Of a stretch of DNA of 17,962 nucleotides, positions 7,143-14,138 are shown one piece after another. Every line of letters starts with the position of its first letter. Position 1 is the first letter of the stretch. The notes beneath the pieces were generated by a model, which saw only the letters and a list, made by a program, of their open reading frames with translations, made no database searches and was not told the DNA's origin. Both the position numbers and the translations under genes were made by a program. This DNA comes from an uncultured Elioraea sp. Lineage in GTDB: Bacteria > Pseudomonadota > Alphaproteobacteria > Acetobacterales > Acetobacteraceae. The stretch is taken from the NCBI GenBank assembly GCA_937995555.1, contig CALKJX010000139.1:1-17962 (forward strand), read 5' to 3'.

Positions 7143-8507
7143 CTACTCTGCCGCCTCGGCCAGGGGGTCGGGGCGCTTCTGGCGCATGGTGACGAACTCC
7201 TCGGCGGCCGAGGGATGCACGCCGATCGTGCGGTCGAAATCCTGCTTGGTCGCCCCCATGACCAGGGCGATCGCGATCCCCTGGATGATCTCGGGTGCAT
7301 CCTCGCCCAGCATGTGCGCCCCCAGCACGCGCTGGGTCTCGCGGTCCACCACCAGCTTCATCAGGGTCTTGCGGTCGCGGCCCGAGATCGTGTGGCGCAG
7401 CGGGCGGAAGCGGGCGAGATAGACGTCGACAGGCCCGCGCTTCGCCGCCGCCTCCTCCGACAGCCCCACCGTGCCGATCGGCGGGATGGTGAAGATGCCC
7501 GTCGGTACGTTCTCCAGACTGACCGTCCGCGGCTTGCCGCCGAACAGGGTATCGGCCAGCGCATGACCCTGGGCGGTCGCCACCGGGGTGAGGTTCAGCC
7601 GGTCGGTCACGTCCCCGAGCGCATGGATGTGCGGTACCGAGGTCCGCATGGCCTCGTCCACCGCGATCGCGCCGCCCGCGGTGACCGCAACGCCGGCCGC
7701 CTCCAGCCCCAGCCCGGCGATGTTGGGCTTGCGCCCGACCGCGGCGAACACCGCGTCCGCCTCCAGCATCCGCCCGTCGGTGGTGTGGACGATGAGGCCG
7801 CGCCGCACCGTCTCCACCCGCACCGCGTCGCAGTCGAAGCGCAGATCGATGCCGGCGGCCCGCATCTCCTCGGCCAGGCCCTCGCGGATGTCCGTATCGA
7901 AGCCGCGCAGGAACAGCGGGCCGCGATAGAGCTGGTGCACCTTGACGCCGAGCCCGTGCAGGATGCCGGCGAACTCGCAGGCGATGTAGCCGCCACCCAG
8001 CAGCACCGCGCGGTCGGGCCGCCGCTTCAGCGTGAACAGGTCGTCGCTGACCAGGCAGTGCTCGGCGCCGGGGAAGGTCGGGCGGACGGGGGCGCCGCCC
8101 GTGGCGATGACGATGTGCTGCGCCGTGACACGCTTCCCGTCCACCTCGACCGTGTGGGGGCCGACCAGGCGGGCATGCGCCTCGAACACGGTGGCCCCCG
8201 CCCCCTCCAGCAGCTTGCGGTAGAGGCCCGCGAGCCGCGCCACCTCGGCGTTGCGGCGGTCGGCCAGCGCCGCCCAGTCATGGCCACGCACCGCGATGTC
8301 CCAGCCGAAGCCCCGCGCATCCTCGGCGAGTGCGCCGTATTCCGCCGCCTGCACCATCAGCTTCTTCGGCACGCAGCCGACATTGACGCAGGTGCCGCCC
8401 CAGAACCGGGACTCCGCGACCGCCACGCGCGCGCCGTGGCCGGCCGAGATGCGGCCGCAGCGTACGCCCGCACTGCCGCCGCCGATCACGAACAGGTCGA
8501 AATCCAT
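7143..8507 (-). CDS. gor: Glutathione-disulfide reductase
   Basis: This 454-residue FAD- and NADPH-dependent flavoprotein reduces glutathione disulfide in the cytoplasm. It shows the FAD-binding GGGSAG (9-14), the redox-active disulfide in GGTCVNVGCVPKK (Cys40 and Cys45), the second dinucleotide-binding loop LLGGGYIACEFAG, the FAD-binding HALGDVTDRLNLTPVA segment, and the C-terminal catalytic pair His431/Glu436 in GVHPSAAEEF. The CVNVGCVPKK form and the arginine-containing NADPH region favour glutathione reductase over dihydrolipoamide dehydrogenase or mercuric reductase. ATG 8507 is preceded by GGAG at good spacing. The frame stays open upstream but lacks homology there. A palindrome (8523-8550) and a likely promoter lie just upstream. 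Confidence 0.95.
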   Translation of the reverse strand: MDFDLFVIGGGSAGVRCGRISAGHGARVAVAESRFWGGTCVNVGCVPKKLMVQAAEYGALAEDARGFGWDIAVRGHDWAALADRRNAEVARLAGLYRKLLEGAGATVFEAHARLVGPHTVEVDGKRVTAQHIVIATGGAPVRPTFPGAEHCLVSDDLFTLKRRPDRAVLLGGGYIACEFAGILHGLGVKVHQLYRGPLFLRGFDTDIREGLAEEMRAAGIDLRFDCDAVRVETVRRGLIVHTTDGRMLEADAVFAAVGRKPNIAGLGLEAAGVAVTAGGAIAVDEAMRTSVPHIHALGDVTDRLNLTPVATAQGHALADTLFGGKPRTVSLENVPTGIFTIPPIGTVGLSEEAAAKRGPVDVYLARFRPLRHTISGRDRKTLMKLVVDRETQRVLGAHMLGEDAPEIIQGIAIALVMGATKQDFDRTIGVHPSAAEEFVTMRQKRPDPLAEAAE

Positions 8508-8522
8508 GACAGTCTCCAAACG

Positions 8523-8550
8523 GTGGGGGGGACGACGGTCGTCCCCCCAC
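8523..8550. repeat. Palindromic element, copy A (gor leader)
   Basis: A near-perfect inverted repeat: GTGGGGGGGACGAC is followed after one base by GTCGTCCCCCCAC, with a single bulged G. It is followed on the plus strand by C-rich spacer sequence and a short CCCGCGGG palindrome near 8570. It lies between the stop of the nuclease-helicase gene and the gor start. It could form a hairpin at the 3' end of the former transcript or in the gor leader, about 10 bases before the gor ribosome-binding site. It resembles the elements at 10587, 12776 and 14091. Confidence 0.75.
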
Positions 8551-8595
8551 ACCCCGCTCCACCACCGCACCCGCGGGAGGGAACGCGTCGACCCC

Positions 8596-8625
8596 GCTAT
8601 AGGAGCCCTTGCTGCGTTGACGCAA
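8596..8625 (-). promoter_or_regulatory. Candidate gor-operon promoter
   Basis: On the minus strand TTGCGT (8620-8625) and TATAGC (8596-8601) are separated by 18 bases. The -10 hexamer overlaps the TAG stop codon of the upstream nuclease-helicase gene. An imperfectly centred inverted repeat, TGCGT-TG-ACGCA at 8613-8624 on the plus strand, overlaps the -35 element and could be an operator. Transcription would begin about 80 bases before the gor start codon, so palindrome A would lie in the leader. This is inference from sequence only. Confidence 0.4.
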
Positions 8626-10579
8626 CCGGCCCGGGAGCGGCCTCCTCCAGCGCCCCGGCCCCCGCCGCCGTCAGCGTCTCGGCGATCGCGTCGAACTCCA
8701 CCGGCAGCCGCGTCCCGTCCGCCGCGTCGCCGCGCGGCACATAGATCACCGTCTCGTAGCGCGCCCGCGTCAGCAGCACGCGATAGGTGTTGCGGATGAA
8801 GGCGTAGTCCTTCTCCGCCCGATGCCACCTGGTCCCCGCGAAGTGGCGTGCGCGCCAGCCACCGCGGCCATCCGGCAGGAAGTCGTTGCCCCACGCCAAA
8901 CCCACGACGTCCAACTCCAGCCCCTGACACGCATACTCCGTGGCGCAGACCTCCAACGCATCCGACCCGCGTACGTCCGGCCAGCGATTGAGGAACCACT
9001 CCGCCACCTCGTCGCCGCTGACCTCCGGCCCGAACCCGTCCGCCCGCAGCCGCTTCGCAACCGACGACCGCACCAGCCCCGCCCGCCGCTCCCCGCGCGC
9101 AAGCACCCGCAGCGCCGCGCACATCGCGCCACGATCGCGCGTCAGCAGGAACGGCACGCGGCCAGCATCATCGGCGATCGCGCGCGCCTCGGCGATCCGC
9201 CCGTCGAGCAGCGCATCCACCCACGCTGCTGCCGCGGTCTCGCGCACGCTGCGGATCGGCACGGTCAGGTCGAGATCGGGATCGATGGTCAGCCACGCCG
9301 GCATGCCGTTCGCGAGACGCTGCACCGGGTCTTCCGCCGCGACTGCCCGCGGCGCCGCCACCGCCCGCCAGTCCTCGCGCGCGGCGATCACCCGGCCCCA
9401 CTCCGCAAGCCCCGCCTCGCCGGTGTTGATCTCCTGGCCGTTGCCGATCAGCGCGACGACGACAGCCCAGCCGGGCCGCCGCGCCATGATCTCCAGCGTG
9501 TGCGCGGGCTCGCTCATGGTCAGCCGGCCGGGGCGCCGCTGCGTGCCCGCGCGCGCCTTCGCCTCGTCCCAGGCCCGCTGCGCCTCGTCGAACACGATCA
9601 GCCGTTCGGGCGGCAGGCGGGCAGGATCCGCCGCGTTGTCCTCCAGGAACCGGTGCACGTTCTGCAACGCCGCGCGCACACGCCGCCGCGCCTCGGCCGG
9701 ACCGCACGCACGCCGCGCGATCGCATCCCGCGCCAGCGCCTCGCGCAGCACCGTCACCAGCGGCGCGTTGCCGGTGAGGAACGCCGCCCCCTCCTGCCGC
9801 GCCGGACCGAACACCGTGTTCAACCCGCACAGCGTCTTGCCCGCGCCCGGGATGCCGGTGACGAACACCACGGTGCGCGCGTCGTCACGCCGGGCCGCCG
9901 CCACCGCGCGGTCGATCGCCGCCGTGGTGCGGGTGAGATTTGCGACATCCGCCCGCGCCGCCGCGATCTCGTCGACACCGTTGCGCGCATAGAGCATCGT
10001 CGCCGCCTCGATGATCGTCGGCACCGGGCGGTAGGGGGCCGCGAGCCAGGCGGTGCCGTCGAGCGGCACCCGCGGCGCCGGTATCGAGCCCTGCGCCCAC
10101 GCGACGAACGCCGCCAGCGCGGCAGGGCTCGTGCGCATCGGCGGCACCACGCCGTGCCACAAGAGCGGCGGCTGGCGCGGCAACGCCGACTCCGCCTTGC
10201 CGACGACAAGCACAGGCACGATCGGATGGTTGCGACTGCCGGCATGGAAGTCGCGCAGGTCGAGCGCGTAGTCCTCGACCTGCGCCAGCGCCGCCGGCGA
10301 CGCATCGCCGGTCTTGAACTCCAGCACCAGGATCGCGCGATCGGTCAGCAGCAGCGCGTCGATGCGCTTCTCCAGGCGCACCAGGTCGTACTCGAGTGCC
10401 ACCGTCCAGTCCGGCCGCACGGCGCAGCGAAGCGCCTCCACCTCGGCATGCCACGCCGCTTCCTGGTCCGCCGTCGCCGACAGGCCGCGCGCGGCCTGCG
10501 CCGAGGCCAGGCGCCCGACCGTGTCGGCCGGATCGCGCGACAGCCACTCGGCGCCCGTGCAGGAGAACCAGGCTCTCAT
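8597..10579 (-). CDS. RecB-like nuclease domain fused to DUF2075 (Schlafen-type) helicase
   Basis: This 660-residue soluble protein has two parts. Residues about 50-110 show the motif order of a PD-(D/E)XK nuclease: Asp74 in EKRIDALLL, Glu87-Phe-Lys89 in VLEFKTG, and Gln100...Tyr104 in QVEDY, as in RecB/Cas4-type nucleases. Residues about 230-615 form a DUF2075 superfamily 1-like ATPase: Walker A GIPGAGKT (242-249), Walker B IVFDEAQ (328-334), VALIGNGQEINTGE (375-388), ATEYACQGLELD (546-557) and the arginine-finger motif YRVLLTRAR (599-607). It probably acts on DNA or RNA in an ATP-driven way, but no member's substrate is known to me. Its ATG overlaps the stop of the upstream EamA gene (ATGA) and has no ribosome-binding site, so coupling is likely. 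The N-terminus MRAWFSCTGAEWL fits the family. Confidence 0.88.
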   Translation of the reverse strand: MRAWFSCTGAEWLSRDPADTVGRLASAQAARGLSATADQEAAWHAEVEALRCAVRPDWTVALEYDLVRLEKRIDALLLTDRAILVLEFKTGDASPAALAQVEDYALDLRDFHAGSRNHPIVPVLVVGKAESALPRQPPLLWHGVVPPMRTSPAALAAFVAWAQGSIPAPRVPLDGTAWLAAPYRPVPTIIEAATMLYARNGVDEIAAARADVANLTRTTAAIDRAVAAARRDDARTVVFVTGIPGAGKTLCGLNTVFGPARQEGAAFLTGNAPLVTVLREALARDAIARRACGPAEARRRVRAALQNVHRFLEDNAADPARLPPERLIVFDEAQRAWDEAKARAGTQRRPGRLTMSEPAHTLEIMARRPGWAVVVALIGNGQEINTGEAGLAEWGRVIAAREDWRAVAAPRAVAAEDPVQRLANGMPAWLTIDPDLDLTVPIRSVRETAAAAWVDALLDGRIAEARAIADDAGRVPFLLTRDRGAMCAALRVLARGERRAGLVRSSVAKRLRADGFGPEVSGDEVAEWFLNRWPDVRGSDALEVCATEYACQGLELDVVGLAWGNDFLPDGRGGWRARHFAGTRWHRAEKDYAFIRNTYRVLLTRARYETVIYVPRGDAADGTRLPVEFDAIAETLTAAGAGALEEAAPGPVASTQQGLL

Positions 10580-11544
10580 GGGTCACGCGGGGGCCAAGGG
10601 CCATTGGCCCTTGGCCCCGCACCCCCAATCCCGGGAGGGCGCCGCTCCCGTTGGTCGCGACGCAGACGCCCGCTCGCTCCAGGCCACGTCGCCAACAGGA
10701 TCGACCCCAGCATCAACACAAAGCCCGCCCCGTGCACCGCCGTGAAGGATTCGCCCAACACGAGCACCGCCAGCACCGCCGCCGTCGCCGGCAGGAACGC
10801 ACTGAACACGCCCGCGACACCCGCCGACGCGCGCCGCAACCCGGCATACCACAGCAACAGACACAGCACGCTCGCGGTCAGGCTGTGGAACACCAGCAGC
10901 CCAGCATTGAACGCGCTCGCCGACCCCGGCGCGAGCCACGGCAGCGAGACCAACGCGAACGGCAGCAACTGACCCGCACTGAACACCTGCATCCAGAACG
11001 CCGCCGTGATCACCCCCACGCGGCCCGCATTGCGTTTCGCCAGCAGCACATAGACCGCCTCGCCGATCACGCCGGCGAACACCAGCGCATTGCCGAGCAA
11101 GGACCCCTCGCCGCCGTCACCCGCCCGTACCGCATTGATCGCGGCCATGCCCCCGCTCGCCAGCGCCGCCGCCGCCCAGCCACGCGCCCCGAGCCGCTCG
11201 CGCAGCCACAGCGCCGAACCCACCGCCACCACGGCCGGCAAGGTCGCCAGCACCAGCCCGCCCTCCAGCGCCGAGGTGAACCGCAACCCCGCCAGCAGCC
11301 CTGCGTTGTAGAGCGCGGTGCCGAACGCCGCCTGCCAGAACAGATTGCCCAGCACCGCGCGCGAGGGCACCGCCACAGGCCGCTCCACCAGCCGCATCAG
11401 CGGCCACAGCACCACGCATGCCAGCAGGCAGCGCAGGCACGCGATCAGCGGAATCGGCAGCGCCTCGGCGAGCAGTTTCGCCACCGGCACGTTGGCGCCG
11501 ACCAGCGTCATCGACGCGGCGAGCATGAGATGGGCGACCAGCAT
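10576..11544 (-). CDS. EamA/DMT-family membrane transporter with repeat-encoded tail
   Basis: This encodes a 322-residue, ten-helix inner-membrane protein of the drug/metabolite transporter superfamily, only distantly similar to the one at 3627-4550. Hydrophobic segments run from LMLAASMTLVGANVPVAKLL to FVLMLGSILLATWPG near residue 288. I chose ATG 11544, which has GAGGG upstream and lies 34 bases after the acyltransferase gene. After the last helix comes a hydrophilic tail of about 33 residues (rich in R, P and G) that is not part of the EamA fold. It is encoded by the palindromic element at 10587-10650. The stop overlaps the start of the nuclease-helicase gene. Substrate and direction of transport are unknown; exporters of amino acids or other metabolites are common in this group. 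Confidence 0.88.
   Translation of the reverse strand: MLVAHLMLAASMTLVGANVPVAKLLAEALPIPLIACLRCLLACVVLWPLMRLVERPVAVPSRAVLGNLFWQAAFGTALYNAGLLAGLRFTSALEGGLVLATLPAVVAVGSALWLRERLGARGWAAAALASGGMAAINAVRAGDGGEGSLLGNALVFAGVIGEAVYVLLAKRNAGRVGVITAAFWMQVFSAGQLLPFALVSLPWLAPGSASAFNAGLLVFHSLTASVLCLLLWYAGLRRASAGVAGVFSAFLPATAAVLAVLVLGESFTAVHGAGFVLMLGSILLATWPGASGRLRRDQRERRPPGIGGAGPRANGPWPPRDP
10587..10650. repeat. Compound palindromic element, copy B (inside coding region)
   Basis: The first part is a perfect 14-bp inverted repeat, GGGGCCAAGGGCCA (10590-10603) and TGGCCCTTGGCCCC (10605-10618), with one central base. A C-rich linker leads to a second hairpin, CGGGAG...CTCCCG (10632-10650). The element lies in the 3' end of the EamA gene and is translated as part of its tail. 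It ends 7 bases before the start codon of the nuclease-helicase gene. It aligns well with copy C read on the opposite strand: both contain GGCCAT(T/C)GGCCCT and GGCCCCGC, followed by CAATCCC. Confidence 0.85.
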
Positions 11545-11578
11545 CGGGGGCCGACCCTCGCCCGCCCCGCGGCCGCGA

Positions 11579-12721
11579 TCAATCCTGCGCCGCAACCTCG
11601 CGGTAGGGGCTCGCCTCCTCGGCGATCGCCTCGATCTGCCGCAGCACCGCCGGACGCTCGCGCGCCAGGAACGCGGCGACCGCATCGCGCAGCCCCGCAT
11701 GCGCGATCCAGTGCGCGGAATAGGTCGGCACCGGGAGATACCCGCGGCTGACCTTGTGCTGGCCCTGCGCCCCGGCCTCGACGCGCCGGATGCCGTGCGC
11801 GATCGCGAACTCGATCGCCTGGTAGTAGCAGAGCTCGAAGTGCAGGAACGGCACCTCGCGCGCCGCCCCCCAGTTGCGGCCGTAGAGCGCATCGCCGCCA
11901 AGCAGATTGAGCGCGCCGGCGACGGGCGTGCCGTCCGGCTCCTCGGCCCACATCAGCACCACGCGGTCACCCAGGCGCTCGCCCAGCAGCGGCCAGAAGC
12001 GGCGCGTCAGGTAGGCCTGCCCCCAGCGCTTGTCGACCGTTGCGAGATAGAAGCGGTGGAACGCGTCCCAGTGCCGCGTGGTGATCTCGGCACCGCGCAG
12101 CGGGCGGATGCGCAGGCCGTCCGCGGCGCGCGCGCGTTCCTTGCGGATCAGCTTGCGCTTCCGGCTGGCCAGCGTGCCGAGGAAGTCGTCGAACGTGCCG
12201 TATCCGTCATTCGACCAGTGGAACTGCATCCCCAGCCGCTGCAGGAAGCCCTGGCAAGCGAGCGCGTCCTGTTCATCCCCGGAGCAGAACGTGACGTGCA
12301 CCGAGGAGACGTCCAGGTCCTCGCCGGCGCGGATCAGCGCAGAGGCGAGCGCCTCGCGGTGCGTGGGTGTGCGGACGAGCAGGCGCGGGCCGGGGACCGG
12401 ACTGAAGGGCACCGCGCATTGCAGTTTCGGGTAGTAGCGGCCACCGGCCCGTCCGAACGCATCGGCCCAGCCGTGGTCGAACACGTATTCGCCGTAGGAG
12501 TGCGACTTCGCGTAGAGCGGTGCGGCGCCGACGATGGCGCCGGCGGCGTCGCGCAGCAGGGCGTGCTGCGGCAGCCAGCCCGTGCGGGCCGAGGCCGAGC
12601 CGCTCTCCTCCAGCGCCGAGAGGAAGGCGTGCGAGACGAACGGGTTGTCGTCGCCCGCGCAGGCATCCCAGTCGCCCGGGGCGATGTCGGCGATCCGCGC
12701 GTGGAGGGAGAGCGAGTACAT
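11579..12721 (-). CDS. FemAB-like / GNAT-fold acyltransferase (DUF482, COG3146 type)
   Basis: This encodes a 380-residue soluble protein of the predicted N-acyltransferase family often called peptidoglycan biosynthesis/recognition or GNAT. Characteristic parts are DNPFVSHAFLSALEESGSAS near residue 25, the basic stretch TLASRKRKLIRKERARA (183-199), FYLATVDKRWGQAYLTRRFW (224-243), and the C-terminal FLHFELCYYQAIEFAIAHG and RVEAGAQGQHKVSRGYLP (313-330). Members are thought to transfer an acyl or aminoacyl group, but the substrate is not established. ATG 12721 fits the family start; the ribosome-binding site is weak. It is the first gene of a three-gene unit with the transporter 34 bases downstream and the nuclease-helicase. 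It is divergent from rnd. Confidence 0.88.
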   Translation of the reverse strand: MYSLSLHARIADIAPGDWDACAGDDNPFVSHAFLSALEESGSASARTGWLPQHALLRDAAGAIVGAAPLYAKSHSYGEYVFDHGWADAFGRAGGRYYPKLQCAVPFSPVPGPRLLVRTPTHREALASALIRAGEDLDVSSVHVTFCSGDEQDALACQGFLQRLGMQFHWSNDGYGTFDDFLGTLASRKRKLIRKERARAADGLRIRPLRGAEITTRHWDAFHRFYLATVDKRWGQAYLTRRFWPLLGERLGDRVVLMWAEEPDGTPVAGALNLLGGDALYGRNWGAAREVPFLHFELCYYQAIEFAIAHGIRRVEAGAQGQHKVSRGYLPVPTYSAHWIAHAGLRDAVAAFLARERPAVLRQIEAIAEEASPYREVAAQD

Positions 12722-12775
12722 CGCCCCAGGATTTGGGAGAGACGCGGACTTCCCCAAGGCCCCTCGATCCGGATG

Positions 12776-12831
12776 CCCCCGTCCGACAGGGGGATTGCGA
12801 AGCGGGGCCAGGGCCGATGGCCATGCCCCAC
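12776..12831. repeat. Compound palindromic element, copy C (divergent intergenic)
   Basis: Two neighbouring inverted repeats lie between the divergent acyltransferase and rnd genes. CCCCC-N8-GGGGG is at 12776-12793. A second, imperfect hairpin at 12802-12831 has arms GGGGC...GCCCC and an inner GGCC-GAT-GGCC. Read on the minus strand the order of parts is the same as in copy B, including a nearly identical stretch of about 20 bases. Because it lies upstream of both genes it is not a transcription terminator for either in the usual sense. It may instead be a regulatory site or a mobile palindrome that landed here. Confidence 0.65.
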
Positions 12832-12862
12832 AGCCTCTTCCCATGAGCCAATCCCGTGGCGC

Positions 12863-12891
12863 TTGGTGTGGGGCGGCCCCGCGTGTAGAAG
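12863..12891 (+). promoter_or_regulatory. Candidate rnd promoter
   Basis: TTGGTG (12863-12868) and TAGAAG (12886-12891) are separated by exactly 17 bases, which contain the palindrome GGGGC-G-GCCCC (12870-12880). The start codon is only 9 bases beyond the -10 element, so a transcript made here would be leaderless or nearly so. A GAGG close to the ATG (12893-12896) is an alternative reading as a ribosome-binding site, in which case the real promoter is further upstream. Confidence 0.35.
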
Positions 12892-12900
12892 CGAGGCCCG

Positions 12901-14082
12901 ATGAATGCCCCCGCCAGAGCGACCCTGCCCCCGCCCGTCCTGATCGAGACCACCGAGGCCCTCGCCGCGCTCTGCGCCCGACTCGCATCGGCCGGGTTCG
13001 TTACCGTCGATACCGAGTTCATGCGCGAACGCACCTACTGGCCCGAACTCTGCGTGGTGCAGATCGCGGGGCCCGAGGACGTCGCCGTGATCGACGCCCA
13101 GGCGCCGGGTCTCGACCTCGCGCCGCTCTACGCGCTGTTCGACAACACGGCCGTCACCAAGGTGTTCCACGCCGCGCGGCAGGACATCGAGATCTTCGTG
13201 CTGCGCACGGGCCGCGTGCCGACGCCGCTGTTCGACACCCAGATCGCGGCGATGGTTGCCGGCTTCGGCGACCAGGTCGGCTACGACGCCCTGGTCGGCG
13301 CGCTCGCCGGCGCCTCGATCGACAAGGCGTTCCGCTTCAGCGACTGGTCGGCCCGGCCGCTCTCGGCGCAGCAGATCGCCTATGCCGCGGCCGACGTGAC
13401 GCATCTGCGCAAGGTGTACGTGAAGCTGCGGGCGCGGCTGGAGCGCGAGGGACGGCTGGAGTGGGTGGCCGAGGAGATGGCCGCGCTTGCCGATCCCGCG
13501 ACCTATCGCGTCGATCCCGAGGAGGCATGGATCAGGCTGAAGAGCCGCAGCGGCAATCGCCGCTTTCTCGCCGTGCTGCGCGCGGTCGCGGCCTGGCGCG
13601 AGCGCGAGGCGCAGCGCATCAACATCCCGCGCCAGCGCCTGGTGAAGGACGAGACCGTCCTGGAGATCGCCGCGCAGGCGCCGACCGATGCGGCGCAGCT
13701 CGCCCGCGCGCGCGGCTTCCCGCGGTCCGTGGCCGAGGGCAAGGCGGGGGCGGCGCTGCTCGCCGCGATCGCCGAGGCCAAGGCGCTGCCGGAGAGCGCG
13801 CTGCCCGAGGCGCCCGAGCGCAACGGCACGCGGCCGAGCCCGGCGCTGGTGGCGCTGCTCAAGGTGCTGCTGGCGGCGAAGTGCGACGAGCACCACGTGG
13901 CGCAGAAACTGGTCGCCTCGTCCGACGACATCGACCGTCTCGCAGGCGAGAACGAACCCGCCATCCCGGCGCTGCATGGCTGGCGACGGCGCGTGTTCGG
14001 CGAGGACGCCCTCGCCCTGAAGGCCGGCCGCGTGGCGCTGGCCGCGCAGGGCCGGCGGATCAGGCTGGTGCCGCTGGAATAG
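12901..14082 (+). CDS. rnd: Ribonuclease D
   Basis: This 393-residue 3'-to-5' exoribonuclease trims the 3' ends of tRNA precursors and other small RNAs. The DEDDy exonuclease residues are visible: Asp37 and Glu39 in TVDTEF, Asp95 in ARQDIEIF, and Tyr161/Asp165 in YAAADVTHL. An HRDC nucleic-acid-binding region follows at about residues 213-290, with the RNase D-typical AWREREAQRINIPRQRLVKDETVLEIA. Length is normal for the family. The ATG at 12901 is close to a possible promoter, and the gene is divergent from the acyltransferase gene and convergent with a membrane-protein gene 56 bases after its stop. Confidence 0.96.
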   Translation: MNAPARATLPPPVLIETTEALAALCARLASAGFVTVDTEFMRERTYWPELCVVQIAGPEDVAVIDAQAPGLDLAPLYALFDNTAVTKVFHAARQDIEIFVLRTGRVPTPLFDTQIAAMVAGFGDQVGYDALVGALAGASIDKAFRFSDWSARPLSAQQIAYAAADVTHLRKVYVKLRARLEREGRLEWVAEEMAALADPATYRVDPEEAWIRLKSRSGNRRFLAVLRAVAAWREREAQRINIPRQRLVKDETVLEIAAQAPTDAAQLARARGFPRSVAEGKAGAALLAAIAEAKALPESALPEAPERNGTRPSPALVALLKVLLAAKCDEHHVAQKLVASSDDIDRLAGENEPAIPALHGWRRRVFGEDALALKAGRVALAAQGRRIRLVPLE

Positions 14083-14090
14083 TGCAGGGG

Positions 14091-14131
14091 GCGTGGGGGA
14101 CCAGCGTGGTCCCCCGCACCGCGTTTCGCGG
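14091..14131. repeat. Palindromic element, copy D; likely bidirectional terminator
   Basis: The 56-base convergent gap between rnd and the membrane-protein gene holds two hairpins: GGGGGACCA-GCG-TGGTCCCCC (14095-14115) and CCGCG-TTT-CGCGG (14119-14131). The arrangement, a G-run/C-run hairpin, then GCAC and a short palindrome, matches copies A and B. The position suggests it ends transcription from both sides, although there is no T-run after either hairpin. Confidence 0.7.
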
Positions 14132-14138
14132 CGCGTGG

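Noticed and set aside
8508..9122. N-terminal extension of the gor frame by about 205 residues
   Set aside because: It overlaps the nuclease-helicase gene in another frame, and the flavoprotein fold begins precisely at ATG 8507 behind a good ribosome-binding site.
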